This document shows, piece after piece, positions 12,501 through 27,500 of a stretch of DNA of 64,000 nt; positions within the stretch are counted from its first letter, which is position 1, and every line of letters begins with the position of its first letter. Location of the stretch: positions 34,672,364 through 34,736,363 of the forward strand of contig JABBOT010000080.1 in the NCBI GenBank assembly GCA_016165875.1, given 5' to 3'. This DNA is from Acanthopleura granulata (lineage: Eukaryota > Mollusca > Polyplacophora > Chitonida > Chitonidae). The notes under the pieces were generated by a model. It was not told the DNA's origin, searched no databases, and worked only from the letters and a program-made list of their open reading frames with translations. A program made the position numbers and the translations under genes.

Positions 12501-15500
12501 TAATATTCCTACGCTGATATCTGATAACTCATCTTGTGTTAGTGACTTTGATAAGTGTAATCTACTAGCGGAAACGTTTGCTCATGTTTCAAGTTCTAGC
12601 AACTTTGATTCTGATTTTATTAAACACAAAGAACAACAAGAGCTACTCCATAGTTTTGATAATATTGTGTTCGATGATCTGGCCATTAATGACGTATTTT
12701 CTCTCCTGGAACTCAAGCAAGCTCTGAGTGGGGAAAAAAAGATTCCGCACCAGGAGAGGAAGGGGTATATGACTCTATGTTAAAAAACTACCTGATGAAT
12801 GCCTTAGAATTATGTTGTTGTTATACAACACTGTTTGGTCAAGAATGAGTCTCCCCGCGTGCTGGAAAACAGCCACTATGATACCTATAGTCAAGTCAGG
12901 AAAGTATGCTATAGAGCCGGGGTCGTACTGCCCAATAGCATGAACATCAGTGTTGTGTAAAATGATGGGGACCATGGTAAACTCCAGACTTGTGTGCTTT
13001 CTGACTAAAAATAATATACTTTCAGACGTGCAGAGTGGGTTTAGAAATAACCGTAGCACATCAGATCATTTGGTGCATTTAGAGTCCTCTATCCAAACGT
13101 CATTTTTAAACAGAGAATCTGTCTCGGCTGTGTAGATATAGAGAAGGCATACGACATGATATGGAGAAGAGGGTTACTCATCAAGATGCAGAATATTGGT
13201 ATCGGAGGTAAAATACTCGGATGGGTGAAAGGCTTTTTGTCTCAGAGAGTTATACGAGTTCGAATTGGCAAGACCTACTCAAGTCCAGTGAATATTGAGA
13301 ATGGCACTCCTCAAGGTAGCGTAATATCTCCCACTCTTTTCAACATTGCTATAAATGACCTGCCCTCTGTCCTTCATCCAATGATCCCTTGTTCTCTTTT
13401 TGCAGACGACAAAGCTCCTCATTTCCAGTGCCAGAATCTGAACGCTGTTCAAAGTGTCACATCCAGCAAGCTCTAGACGCAATAACACGATGGAGTAAGC
13501 TTTGGGGGTTCCGTTTTCGTGTATGAAATCAGAGGCGGTTTTGTTCACGAAAAGGAGGAGTTTGCCGCACATATCACTTAAGCTCGGTAACACCAACATA
13601 AAGCTGTCTTCATCCTTCCGATACTTGGGTGTTACTTTTGACACCAAATTCACCTGGCGCAAACACATTGATAATGTTGTTCTCAAATGCAAAAAAGTGC
13701 ATAACTTGATGAGGTCTATATCTGGGAAAAGCTGGGGAGCTGATTATAAATCCTTAGTCTTAATATATAGATCGTTAATCCGATCCAGGCTCGATTATGG
13801 ATGTGAAACTTTTGATTTCGCCTGCGATACTTAAAAATCTAGACTTGATTCTATCCTGTGTACAGCGTTACGAATTTGCACTGGAGCGATGAAAACAACA
13901 ACTTTAAATGATCTTCAGGATCACTGCCAGGAATGGCCTCTCTCAATTAGATGCAAACTTCGCGCAACAAAATTTGGGATGTCAGGAAGCTCTCTACATA
14001 ATTCTGCCAGTTCAGTGTTTTCACCATCTTGTTATGATTCTCTCTATAATGCCAACAAAAAGTCACGGCCTTTCACTGTTCGTGCCAAGGATATTTTGTG
14101 CTGGGGTCAATATCGGACATTTACAGAAGGAATTTGTCCCGCCTTCTCCCCCTTGGAAGGCCCAACCACCATCTGTACACATGGACCTGCACCCTCAGGT
14201 CCAGAAATCAGACAGTCCTCACCATATTTCTCTGATTTCTAACGAATAGGTAAGCAGCAACTGGTCTGCATACATGCAAATTTATGCCGATGCCTGTAAG
14301 TGCCCTGCTACTGGTAAGGTTGGGGCTTCGGTTTGCGTACCAGAATTGCGATATGAAAAAGTTCTTAGATTGTCAGATAACCTGTCTGTATATTCAGCTG
14401 AACTCTATGCAATTCTGAATGCTCTGCTCTTTCTTTTGGATTTAAGAGCATTAAAAGCTGTTATATTCACAGATTCTCTTAGTGCTTTACAGCCAATGAC
14501 GTCATTTAAGTGGACAAAATGCTACCCTGTCCTGTACGAAGTAGTTTTTGTGTCGTCCTTTCAATTCTTTGCTGGTCTTGACATTTGGTTCGCTTGGGTT
14601 CCTGGGCATTCTGGGGTGCCCGGCAATAAACGAGCAGATAGACTAGCCAAACGAGCCCTAAGGCTGCGTGATGTCACCTTTAATATCAAACTGACCATAT
14701 CCGAGGCCCTAAATGAAGAAAAGTCATCGTCATTTAAACTATGGCAAACTGAGTGGAACGCCTCAGAGAAGGACCGTTTTTATAACTCATTTAAGCTTGC
14801 TGTCAAACTTCATAACAGCCTCCCTTTTTCCTTTTCTAGCAGAAAAGCACAAGTTCTGTGCTTCCTACTTCGGTCAGGACATCTCCCAGTTAATAGCTAC
14901 TTAAAAAGATTCAAGGCAAGAGATTCAGGTCTGTGTGATGTTTGTCAGGCTGAGGAGACCATCCATCATGTTTTACTCGTGTGTCCGCAGTGCACTGCTC
15001 AGAGACGAATCTTCTTTTCTGATCTTGTGGGAGTTGTTGGACCAACTCTGAGGACTGTGCTCTGACCCCCGAGGAATGCAGGTTTGGCCGTGGGGAATTA
15101 TTTATCTAGGATCCACAGATTTTAGGCTACAGCATTGTGGCAGTAGTTCTCTGTGGATTGACTATGGTTGATTAGAGCAGCTTAAATCCCTGAAACACAT
15201 CCTATTGCCTTGGCGCAAATCATTCCATGGAATGGAGTTGCTATGTAAACCAATATATCTATGTATGTATGAAATATGCCTTCATATAAAGGTTCTTTAT
15301 TTTTATTTATAATTTGATGTGAAATATAATTTTACTTAAGGTTGAAATCCTGTTTCTCAGGTCAAGCATGAACGTTTAAAACTGGGTAATCTAAGAATTC
15401 CATCTAATCTTTTACATCCATTCTGACATTGAGTCACTAGCTGCCATCTCACCTTTACACTTTACATGAACATATCCCTACCCATTACAAAGTTTTTCAC

Positions 15501-18500
15501 TTGAACCACAACAAACTCAACACCACAAACTTAACATACAGCAAAAAGACTCACCTTTGTCAATAGCTAAAATATTGACATCATGAAACTCTCTGGTCTC
15601 TCTGTCCAGTGGTTTGTTCACACTTACTACACCATTGTCATTGATGGTGAATTGTCGGTCAGGATCGGAATCCGGGCTGTGGTCAATGTAGTACCTGAAG
15701 AGGAGATGTGCACATGAGCAAATGCCAAATGGGCCACATGGCCACTGGGTTGGAAGTGGTTCCAAGGACATGCATGGCTATTTTGTTCATGAGTATTCTG
15801 TAGAAATGTTTTCAAGCTTACCAATGACTCTATCTGTTTGATGTATTGCCAGATAGAAGCAGTTGTGAAGTTGTGATGACAAGAGAGGAAGTGAATAAAA
15901 ACCTGACTTGTTTGAAGTAGTGTGTTTCACCGGATGTCAAACTTTTTTCATGTCGCAAATTTTGCTTATACTCTGACGGATTCATCCACGTCATTCTGCC
16001 TCTGAGGAATTTTTTTGTGGAGTTCGAGTATTTTCATATCAGGAAACTTGGCTGTTGACATCAAAAGTATCATTTTACGGCCTTTACGTGATTGTGAAAA
16101 CACATGTTTACAGGCCAAACTTTAGATGACATACACTACATCTGGTGTACCTACTGACAACAGGGTCTTTCTAATTGACCAGATGAGCTTCGTTTTTGAT
16201 TAACAGAAAGGTGTATTCACCAATCAAAGCCATTCTAAACATGGCTTTTTTTAATTTTTAAAATTTTATTTTATAATACCCTCGTCTGGCTGATATACTT
16301 ACTCAAATTCCTTATTGATACCACTATCAGCATCTGTAGCTTTGAATGTTCCCAGGCTGGTGCCCACTGTAATGTTCTCAAAAACTGTCTTCTGGATGGA
16401 CTCTAGTTCAAACAGTGGTGCGTTGTCATTGAAATCTTCCACAGTCACCTCGATGTAGGCCAGAACTTTGTGGAAGGGACTCGGAAAGTCATCTACACTG
16501 ACCGTCACATTGAAGGACCTCGTTGCTTCGTTTTCATAATCAATTTTCTGTAAAAATTAGAGTGGGAATAAATTTTTTCACACTGACCAAACAAACCTAC
16601 TAAAATTATTTGATTATCTGATATTAATCCCCGACATGATATAGCATTCTGACAATCATTTCCATATTAAAAAGTCTGGAATTCAGAGTGTGTATGTTAT
16701 TGAAGTCAACCTATTTCCATCAAAAAATACACCTACAGAAAATGCTTAATTCTGCTAATACACGACAACAGACAAAATGCCAGAACACCTGTCTTGCTCT
16801 ATAAAATTTACATCAATCACAAAGTGGATCAGACAAAAATCTTACGTTAGATTCGAACACCCTCAGAATTCCTTCGTTGGTCTCGTTCCGAGTGTCGATG
16901 TAGAAATAGCCCTTGTCTTGCGTGGTCTCCAGACTATATATAAGCTGAGCGTTGATTCCGATGTCTTGATCAGACGCGGTCACAGAAATGATCGAGGCAC
17001 CTTTGGGCAAATTCTCTGACATTGTCACACGGTAAATGCTCTGACTGAAAACCGGTTTCTGGTCGTTGATATCGGAGAGTCTGATGGTGATAGTTTGATT
17101 GGAGGACATGGGAGTGGGCGTGCCCTTATCTTTCGCCTGTACCACCAGTGAGTATGTGTCCTGAGTTTCCCTGTCCAGAACTCTGCTATCCATAATCGAC
17201 ACATAAATCTGCCCTGAGGTGCGATCGATTCCAAACAAGGGCACCCCATTGACGCTGTCCACAGAGACGATGTTGTACTCTACACGGGCATTTTCACCAG
17301 CATCGTAATCCACAGCATTTACGGCAAACACGGTTCTCCCGGCTCCTGGGTATAGAGAATTTTAGTTCAGAGTAAAAAAAAAAAAGCCTCCAGTACAGTA
17401 CTTAACACAACAGAGCAGAAACATACTCACTCATTCAAATACAGTAGCAGTATCTTCATTTATTTATTTAATTGTTGTTTTACGCCGTCCTCAAGAGTAT
17501 TTTACTTATGCAACGGCGGCCAGCATTATGGTGGGAGAAAAACGGGTAGAACCCGGGGGAAACCCACGACTATCCGCAAGTTGCTGGCAGATCTTCCCAC
17601 ATGTGGCTGGAGAGGAAGCCAGCATGAGATAGACTTGAACTCACACCGAACGCATTGTTGAGAATCACCTGGGTCATTATGGCGTGCTAATCCCGTTGGC
17701 CACGGAGGCCACATATGTTTATTTTAAATTTAGAGTAATACAATGTGAGATTCATCATAAAAAATGATCAAGATTGAAATCCTTCTTTAATCAATGACAA
17801 CAATTACAATATTGAAGGCAAGACATTTTAATTATACAATTATACGTTTAAGTACCACAGACCAAGATTGAGAAAATACAATATGAAGTATCAATTTTCA
17901 TCAGCGAAGTTAATCCAGATTTTTTGAATGAACATGAATCCTCCTAGCCAAAAAAACATTCTTTTGGCAGGATCAGGTTTAGTGTTTCTTGGCGTTTTCA
18001 TCTACTGACTTGAATAAAAAAAACCTTCACTGAACTACATGTATTTCAAATTCAACAACTTCTCATCCTTAAGGCCTTCTGAAATAATACAGGAATACCG
18101 TAAATGACCTAAAATTTCCCTCACCACGAAGTGGCACATTTTGCGTCATTCTGAGAGTTCTATTTATCTTCATGGAAAGGTGTTTGCCAATTGTTTGGAA
18201 GGTAGAATGGTACCCAACTGAATAAATGCAGCTTTCAGTAGCCAAACTAATACTTTACAATATTTATTAGCCACTAAGTATGCAATTTTTTTGAAAATTT
18301 TATCTTATATGTAGCAACAGAGTACAGGAATGCGTAGTAATAGTATCAACAACTATTCTTTAAATTCTGAAAAATATAAATGCAGCAATTCATGTACATC
18401 ATTTTAAACATCAGCAGTCATAATTAAAATAAACAGATGGGCTAAATACATTAACCCTAATTTTTCCACCGTTACACGTATGAAAGGCCAAATTTCAGTG

Positions 18501-21500
18501 CATCTGATCTGATGCACTTTTTTAATCTTACTCTGCACTACATGTTGGCCAATTTCAGGACTTCAAAAAAAAAAATTATCAGTCAACACAAAATAATATC
18601 CTTAGAATTTGCTTGAATAGACATCTTGCAGAGAAGTGAACAGGTTGACGAATTACAGTAATGGTGGAGGGAAAAACTTGCCTGATGCATTGGTGTGCTC
18701 AGGAACTGTGCCCTCAATGAGGTTCTTGTCAAACCTGGGAGGGTTGTCGTTGATGTCGATAGGCAACACCCTCACAAACGACACGCCCGTCCTCTTGCTC
18801 TGTGAGCGCGGCTCGTCCACGGCTAGCACGTTAAACTCAAACACCTCCTGGCCATCGGGCAAATCTCTGTCCAGTCTGCGCAGCAGGGTGATCTCACCAG
18901 TCTTCCTGTCTACTCTAAAGGTGTTGTCCTTGGCTAGGGGCCCATTCAGGCCGTACTCAATGTCATTGGGTCGTTCTGTGTCAGGATCAGTAGCAAGCAC
19001 CTGCAGCCACAGCACACAACATTATCTTATTTATTTGGTTTTTTTGTTGAATGCCATACATAAGCAAGATTTTCGCTGTATGCCATAGCCGTTAATTTTA
19101 TGGTAAGTTACTGAGGTAATGTACAGGTAAGCACATCGTGTTAATGGAGGACTACAGGTCTTCAGCCAACGTTACGAATGAGTACACATTCATACAAGCA
19201 TCACTGATCAATCGTCAATTCTTATTACCAAGGCCCCATTGACATTTCCAGCGGGGGTGGGGGGTGGGGGAACATACACTTGGTGATCATATTCCTTCAT
19301 AATCACAGATTCACACTTTCAGGATCTTGTTGTCTTGATACTAATTGCTTTCTTCTGTACTAATGAACACACATTAGGAGTTCAGGAAGATATTCACTAT
19401 TCTTACCTTGATGATAACCTTGGGGAAATCATCGCTCTCCTCTGTGATGTTGAGCACAACATAGGGATTCTCTGAGAACACTGGGTCATTGTCATTGGCA
19501 TCTGACACATTGATGAACATCTGGGCAGAGTCCGTGAACACACCATCATAGACCTGTACTGTCAGGTTGTAAAGCTGCCAACAGAACAGGTTAGTCAGTT
19601 AGTGAACATTCAGGTTACCACAACAATTTTTACAAAGCAAACTGTCCGAAGACATCCCTGAAGCCAACAGAAGAGTACACCTTGTTTGTATATCTAACAC
19701 ACCAAGACAAGACAAATATAAAACTTTACCACAATTCAGAGAAAATTATGGGCCTCTGACAGGCCTATCTGCCTTGAATAGGCTACGGATTCACTAAAGA
19801 GGCAAGCAATACAGTCTCGAGCCTTTGATATTTTATCTGTATCCCTACGGAATCAAGGATTCTCACGCCGGATGATAGCAACGCTTGTCAGCAATTTACG
19901 AATCAGTAACTTTTCTTGCCTTCATTTTCCAAAGAGTTCTAATGATTCAGCCGTTAGCAACAACAACATGTTGCTAAGACAGTTAAATTGCAAACCGTTG
20001 CAAATCGAATCGAAAGTTACTATCTAGCAGTCGATTTAATGTTTTCTGCTCTGCGCTGTGTTTTGTGGGTGTACAATCTGATATTTCATCGCAAAGATCA
20101 GTATTTCCACTCACCCTTCAGGCTCGTGAAATTATTAATCTTCGAAATATCAGGCTACATACCCAAGCAACACACTGGTATAACTTGATAGTTTAGTTTG
20201 ATATTTTAGGTATTGATCCACTGGGCCATTCTTTAAAATATATTTTCCCCTCGGCTCTGCCCGATTTCCTCCAAAACACCGTCGGATAAGTGACATTCTT
20301 GAGTACAGGGTAGAACACCAATCAAAATAAATAAATAAAAGTGTATTTGCTGGTCGCAAACCCACCAACACTTCAAAAAATGGCCTACTGAAAAGTTTTT
20401 ATTGGTATTTTGATAAAGGTTTTTTTTAGGATTTTCCTCTCCATGTTAAAGTTCTTCAAAATCCCTATCTTTTACAGAAGAGTCAGAAGAGGGTGGGGTG
20501 GGGTGGGGTGTGCCTACCAAATAGTTTTTAAAGTATGGCCTTGTAGTGTATTACAAACCAAATAGATACCTGTGCGAATCATAAATGTCAAAGTCAAATG
20601 TACATGTACATTTATATACATGAAAACATATACACACAGTAGAAATAGGCACGAAACCCTGCTTACCCTTCGGTTTGGATCGTCAAAGTCCAGTAGATTG
20701 GCCACCCTGACAATACCACTTCTGGGCTCTACCGTAAAGTCATTGCCTGCACTGATGATGGAATACTCCATCATGGAATCTACAACATCCAAGCATGTTC
20801 ACATAGTTCTTATGCAATGTAGTTTGTAATATCAAGGCTTCCAAGAATTTCTTTTAATAGACAGTCTTAACACGTGGATCTGTGAGGTTATACCATGACC
20901 AGCGTCTACACCAAAGTGAATCACAATGTTTTTACCTGGACATACCTTAAATCCTCAACAACTTCGGCCACAAATAAATTGCATGTTTTGTCACATCAGA
21001 AGAATTTTATATGATCAGGACGGCTTATTTTATGATTTCTATGAGGGGAAACACTTGTACCCATGCTCATATGGCTAATATGACTGAGATGATGTAAGCA
21101 GAATCGGTTTAGTTCACGGTTCTTTTATTATATATTTCTTTTATTTTCTCAACGTGCGCCGAGAAACTACCCCTGTTGACAGTAGATAATACAGAACATG
21201 ACTCACCTTTATCGTCATCGAAGGCAGAGAGGGTTAACACTGGGTGACCAATATCTACATCCTCTGCTACTTCAGCTTGCCAGAGACGCTTGGCAAATCT
21301 GGGCTCATTGTCATTCTCATCCTGGATGACGACTTCCACAGTGGCAGTGGCTGAAAAAGGCAAACCACTGAAGTCAAGGCTTGTATGCCACAAAATTTCA
21401 GAACTTCAGATCAGAAAAAAAAACCCCCGTTGAAATCAGTATAAACCTGAAAATTTACATCACAGTTGCTAGAAAACGCATAGTTCATGTTAACAAAGAC

Positions 21501-24500
21501 AGGACGGCATCAGAGATTGCTAAGGTGTACCTTCCCTCTCCACAAACTTCTTCACACCTGAAACATTAATTGACACTTATTTGTCCAGAGCAGTAAAGTT
21601 AACACAAAGTCCTTAATAAAACTGAACTCTGATATCCACTACCATGAATTTAATTTTATTATTTCCAACAAAAGACCCATGAGAATTCACTACGACGATA
21701 CTACGAGATCCATTTGCTACTTTGGTCAGTGCAATAATGTTGTAAGATGCCACAAAGGAAACAGGGCTGTTAAGTCCATTATCCATGGATTCCTGTCTTT
21801 AATTCCTTTTCGCAGGTTTGCAAGGTGTTCATTCAAGCATAATTCGAAGGCATTTTTCAATGTTGACTGATAAACTTATACTGTGAAGCCTCGAAATTGG
21901 TCAATCCAACCAATATAGTTTGTCTCAAAAATCAAATTAAAAATGTGCATAAATTGCACACAAAGTTGCTCTTTCACACAAGAAAAGGCACTAGGGTACA
22001 TTTTCTTTCACTTCTGCCTCCCACTATCCATGTATAAGTCAGTCTCAGTTTAAGTAAGGCATCACCATCTGAATACTGACCAGAGTTTGGGTAACCCTCT
22101 GGCACAATGGGATCCACTGATGGCACCCGGTCATCGACCTTGACAATGAAGCGGATAACCCGATGAGGGAAGGCCTCAAGGTCGAATGTTGTCCTGGTGG
22201 TGATTACTCCCGTGTCCTCATCAATGGAGAAGTTCCGTGCCACAGCACCAGTCTGATCTAAAAAGCTATACCTCAGCTGAAATGAGAGAAAAGCAAAAAA
22301 GGTGATTTTTTTTTTATTAGCCCCGGGCAAAAACAAACTTCACACTACCTCAAAACAACAGTAATGAGCTGTACCTAATCCACTTGTCAGTTTCTATGTT
22401 TGCATAATTTTAAGTCAGTATTATACATGTCCTTACTATCAATTAACTCACATTCATGTCATGGGCTTCTCTATAATTTTGCAATGAGAGTAAAGAAAAT
22501 GACATCAAGCAAACAGACTTGTTTGGACAAAGCTGTTTCATATAATATTCTGAAAGTTTAATGTGACCTCACAAAGATGCCCACATGCCTGTTCTGTGAA
22601 AAAACACATCAACAACATAAAGGATAAAAATAAGAGAAAAAACAAAAATTGAAACTATTCACTGAAACTGAAACCCAAATACATCCATATTTAAATCCTC
22701 TAGGAATCCTCCAGAAACCCATTGTTTTCCTGACAGACAAAAAACTCCAGGGGAGATGTTTCCTTACCCTCCTGAAGGCCTCGGATTTGTCAGCGTCTAT
22801 GGCCTGTAACGTGACGACAGTTTGTGGGGGAGGCCGGTTCTCTGTTAGAATGCCATTGATGGTAAGGGCTATGGGATTGTAACCCCTGAAGACAGGTGCC
22901 TCGTCGTTTTGGTCTTGAACTGCTACGGTCACAATGATATCACTGTTAGCTCGGTTAGCCTGTAATAAGGTAAGGCATGGCATTATATGTTTGTGGAAAC
23001 CATCTGCTACAGATGTATCAAGGGGAGATTCATACCTACGTAAGGGTACTGAAGCATCTAGAGTAAATGACCAAAATTTCAGCCATGACTAGATCTACAC
23101 TGCACATTTTGCATGATTATGGAACGGTAGTTTGAGACCAGTTTGGAAACTAGGATTATAACATCCTACTGGAAAAAGATACGCATCAGCACAAAATTTT
23201 ATCTGAAATTTTATGCCATATATTTGCCTCTTGACAGCTTTTTAAGGCGAAATTTTATGTCATTTACAATACATTTCATGTCAACAGCCTTTTTTCACAA
23301 AGCAAAAAGGTTATGGTAGTAAAAGCCTATAAGCTATACGAGCCAGCCTGAGATTAATAATTCAAATCCAGAATGCATGAATAAACGCCATGCTGTACAT
23401 GTATCATGAATGCGTAGTTTTACAGTTTTAAAAATACTCACAGCTGCTCGAATTCTAAGCTGATAAGATTCAGTCCTTTCATAATCCAGACGCGACTTGA
23501 GGTAAATGTCCATGATGTCATTCAGGCCGGGCGGTCTGTAAATAACAAATGGACTGATCTCGGAGACAGCTGTTTGGTTGTTGGTGATAAAGAAGAAGTC
23601 GACTTGACCACCTCCTTCCGTCGTGGCTTGGAGGCGGGCGATTGGATTAGTGTGGACCAGTGGGTGGGTCTCAGTGATATTGATGGGAGTGTTGGTAGCC
23701 ACAAGTCCCTGCCACTCAGGGGGACGAACAAGGATGGCCTGTACAGTGACATTGACAGCAGCAGTGGAGTTACGACGTACCGGGCTTCCGTGATCTTGCG
23801 CCATCACCGTGATCATCTGTTGTGTCTGTTGACAAATGCAATATTTGAAACATTACACAACTTAGATTAACTTGTGAATGTGACTGATATTCTTAGAACT
23901 GTACATATACCACTGAATTTTTTCACATTTTAGAGCATTGTTACTGTCAGCCTTTGAAAGAGCAAATTTGTTGAATTGGACAGAGTTATGCTCTTTAAAC
24001 AATGGGTTTTAATTTATATTTCAAAATGGGGACTTATCCTGCCTGTGTTATTGTAATGTTAAATCCTGATTGTTCAATACTCACTGTGACTGTTAAGTCC
24101 ACAGCCAAACGAATGATTCCCGTTTCGCTGTTGATTTTGAACAAGCCTGACGGGTTGTCAATCAAGGAGTACTCCACTCGTCTGTTCTCTCCGGAATCGT
24201 CATCGTTAGCAACCACACGAGTGACGCTTGTGTCTGCTTTGGAGTTCAACCTAACAGTGGCTTTATAAACTGACTCTGTAAAAACAGGGTTATGGTCGTT
24301 CACATCCTCCACCAAAACTCGGAAAGAGCAGATTCCGTTCAGTTGTGGGGTGCCATGGTCGCTAGCCTGAACTGTTATACCGATGTCTCGTGCCCCATCC
24401 GTCGCCTCCCGGTCAATCTGCCGGATGACTGTTATCAAGCCGGTGTTGCTGTTTATACGGAAGGTGTTCTGCGTGGTGGCTAGGAGGAAATCGTACCGGA

Positions 24501-27500
24501 TCTTCCCATTGTTACCCTGGTCCTTGTCCACGGCCTTGACCTGTCAACAGAGTAACCAAGACAACAGTTCATTTGAAGGTCACCAGCAGATTACAAGATA
24601 CGATTTCATGAACCATCTTTTTAAACATCTAAGGGCATGTGCTCTCTATTATAGCAGGCCTCACGCAGTAGGTGACAAAACTCTTCCACTGGCCAAAGCA
24701 ATGACCATAACAGTGCTATTCCTCAGAACTAAATAGAAAGACTTCCAAACAAGGTCAATATGACTATACAAAAAAACTTCTAGAGAATAATTTAACTTCA
24801 ATGAAAAGATTAGAGGGGCATAAGTTAAATATGTTTTGTCTCTTCATACTTATACCAAAGATGGAATGCCTCATGTTTGACACTCCTGACTTATTATCAG
24901 AGTGGTATCATGAAATATACATTTAAGCCCAATAAACGTGCAAAAGGGAAACTATTTATTAAAATATTGTCCATGAAAGTTCACATGCATGTTCATCAGT
25001 TGAAATTTTATTAACAAACAAGAATCTGTAATAGCTACAAAATCCATCTGCCAAACATGGTTCAGAGATAATTATGCTGCTTCACTTTGGGGAATCTAAT
25101 AAAACTTTAAGCACAAAGCAAATTGTATCAGGCATTTACCTGGAAGACAGAGGAGCCAATGTCTGAATTTTCCTTGACAGAGGGCGGGTTGTTCTGGTAC
25201 TGGGTACAGTTGGGGAACTCAGGACGGTTGTCGTTTATATCCATTACCTCTACGATGAGGGCCGCCTCACTTGTCCGCTTGATACCCGGTGTGCCACAGC
25301 ACATGCCATCGTCCTCCGCGGTGAGGTTGAGAACATAGTGAAGAGTTCCGCGCGGCAGTGCTCGCCTCAGAAACACTCGTCCAGTGTCAGGGTTGATCTG
25401 GAAAGGCCCGTTGGTCACTGTTTGGCCACCTAGTGAACAAAATAAGTTAAATCTGGGGTTTCTTTTTGATGACACGCCTATTGGTTATAAATTGTGTATC
25501 GGACTTTATCTTCTTCCCAAAAAGCAGAAGTTGTTTCATTTGGAGGTTAATTTTTTCCAGCATAACATCATCCTGCCAATCACTGGAGTCAATAGGTCAG
25601 TGGAGCTCGCAGTATCAAAACAAATTGGGTGCCTCTATCAAATAATGAAAACAATCTGACAGGTACCGTAAGTGAAAATTTATTGAAGCAACGACAGTAT
25701 ATAATTTTAATCTGATCCGCAGACCTATACTGTATCTATAGAATGAATTTCAGAGTTGAATGTTTCAGATCTCTAATTCTGTTAAATCCACCCACCATTG
25801 TCGGGGTTCTTGAAGTAGACTTTTACATTGTCACCGTCCGGATCAGTCACATGGACTGTGTGAACGAACTGATCAACGTTTGCGTTCTTCAACACCTCGG
25901 CCTTCAGGTCTGTGCTGAACTCAGGATCCTCATCGTTCACGTTTGTCACCAGAACTATAACAGTGGCAGAGCCAGAACGAGGGGATTCCCCTTTGTCCAT
26001 GGCAATCACCTGGAACTCATAACGGTGACCGCGTGTCCGGTCGTAATCCAAACGTCTGTCCAAAAACAGGAGATCAAACAAAACGTTAAAGAGCTTGAAA
26101 TCCAGCATAAATGTGCAAAACTTATGCATGGACCAACTGTGTCTTGAAAATTTATCAAATTTAGACAATATTTGGAGCAATTAATGCCCGGAAACCAATG
26201 GCCAATTGCCAAGTATGCAAAATTTATGCATGGATCAAACATGTTTTTTGAACTTGATCAGAGGGGCAATGGGACTGACGGGTAGAGAGGTGGACAGACA
26301 AAATCACAATTCCTAGCTTCATGCCAATGCCTAGTGTTTCTACAATGCTCAAGGATATTTTGTACTGAAGCTTTTAAGTCACACTCACCCATTCACTTTG
26401 ATAATTCCTGTACTTCCCACAGTGTCGGCCGCAAACAGTCCATTTGAAACGGAGAAGGTCAGCTCTGCATTTCTGCCTGAATCTTGGTCCACGGCCGTCA
26501 CTGTAACGAGCAGATATGACATATAGCCATCACATATAAATATAGCCCTTTCTCTACGATAATCAACCAGTGAAAAGACATCAGGAATTTCACCCAAAAT
26601 TGATAGAATTATGCGTCAAATTGGGATGAAGGTGATGGAGCAGTACAGAGAGCTTATGTCAGCCGAGACTTACCATTGAGCAGTGGAATTCCCACAAGCG
26701 CATCCTCACTCACGTCCCTTCTGATGTACGTGGACAAGGGGAACCTGGGGTCATGGTCATTAATGTCAGTCACACTGATGATAAGCTGGTAACAGAAAAC
26801 AAGCACTCACATTGATTTCAGGGTTTCTGTAGACATCTGTTTGAAACATTATCCTGTAGATGACCTTAAATTCCAACCATGACTAAACTGATCTTTTGCC
26901 CTATCCTGAAAGTTCTACTGGTCTTAGAATGGTGTTTTGAGGCTTGTAATGGAGGCAGGATGATATCCTACTAAAAACTAAAGCCCAAGGGCTGTGAAAT
27001 AGGTCTATTGCTCTTCTTCTAAATTTATTCTTCTTGTAACTAGTGACCAGGTGCCTTCTGCTAGACTTCGTTGGTCTCGTCCAGGCACAAAGTGCCTATT
27101 CATTACTGTGTCTGTAATGGAGGACCCAATAACATTACTTTGCATCATTTTATGTCCATCTTTTCTTAGTCATGACATTAAAGAGAATATCTTGCACGAG
27201 AACATCAAAATGTGATATACTGTAAGATTGAAGGCATTTTCCCCATCAAAATTTTCCAACTAAGTCCCAACCATTTCGGTTTGTTTGGTTAGTATGAGCA
27301 CCAACTAAGTCCAAAATATCTTCATTACTTGTACCACTGCTGTACGCAGCAACAGGAAAAGGCAACACATCATTATACATGTTTATCATAACTTTTAGTC
27401 AAGCTTGTATCATATGTATTGGCAAGATGCCAGCTGGAGGTTTTGGATCCTTCAAATATATCAACACTGTATGTAACTGGTGAGGGGCATCAGCTAAATG

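Larger units (their letters stand above)
10040..15269 (+). mobile_element. LINE-A: decayed non-LTR retrotransposon (I-group-like)
   Basis: A two-ORF LINE inserted in cadherin intron 19, antisense to the host gene. ORF1 is nucleocapsid-like with zinc knuckles. ORF2 carries APE endonuclease, RT and RNase H, as in the I group. Many stops and frameshifts, plus a nested Penelope-type insertion at 10356-10532, show it is dead. Boundaries are approximate: the 5' end is taken at the ORF1 ATG, and the 3' end near a tatgtatgtatg tail. Confidence 0.9.

Noticed and set aside
18636..19088. Plus-strand 150-codon ORF
   Set aside because: Antisense shadow of cadherin exon 16.
25743..26147. Plus-strand 134-codon ORF
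   Set aside because: Antisense shadow of cadherin exon 7.
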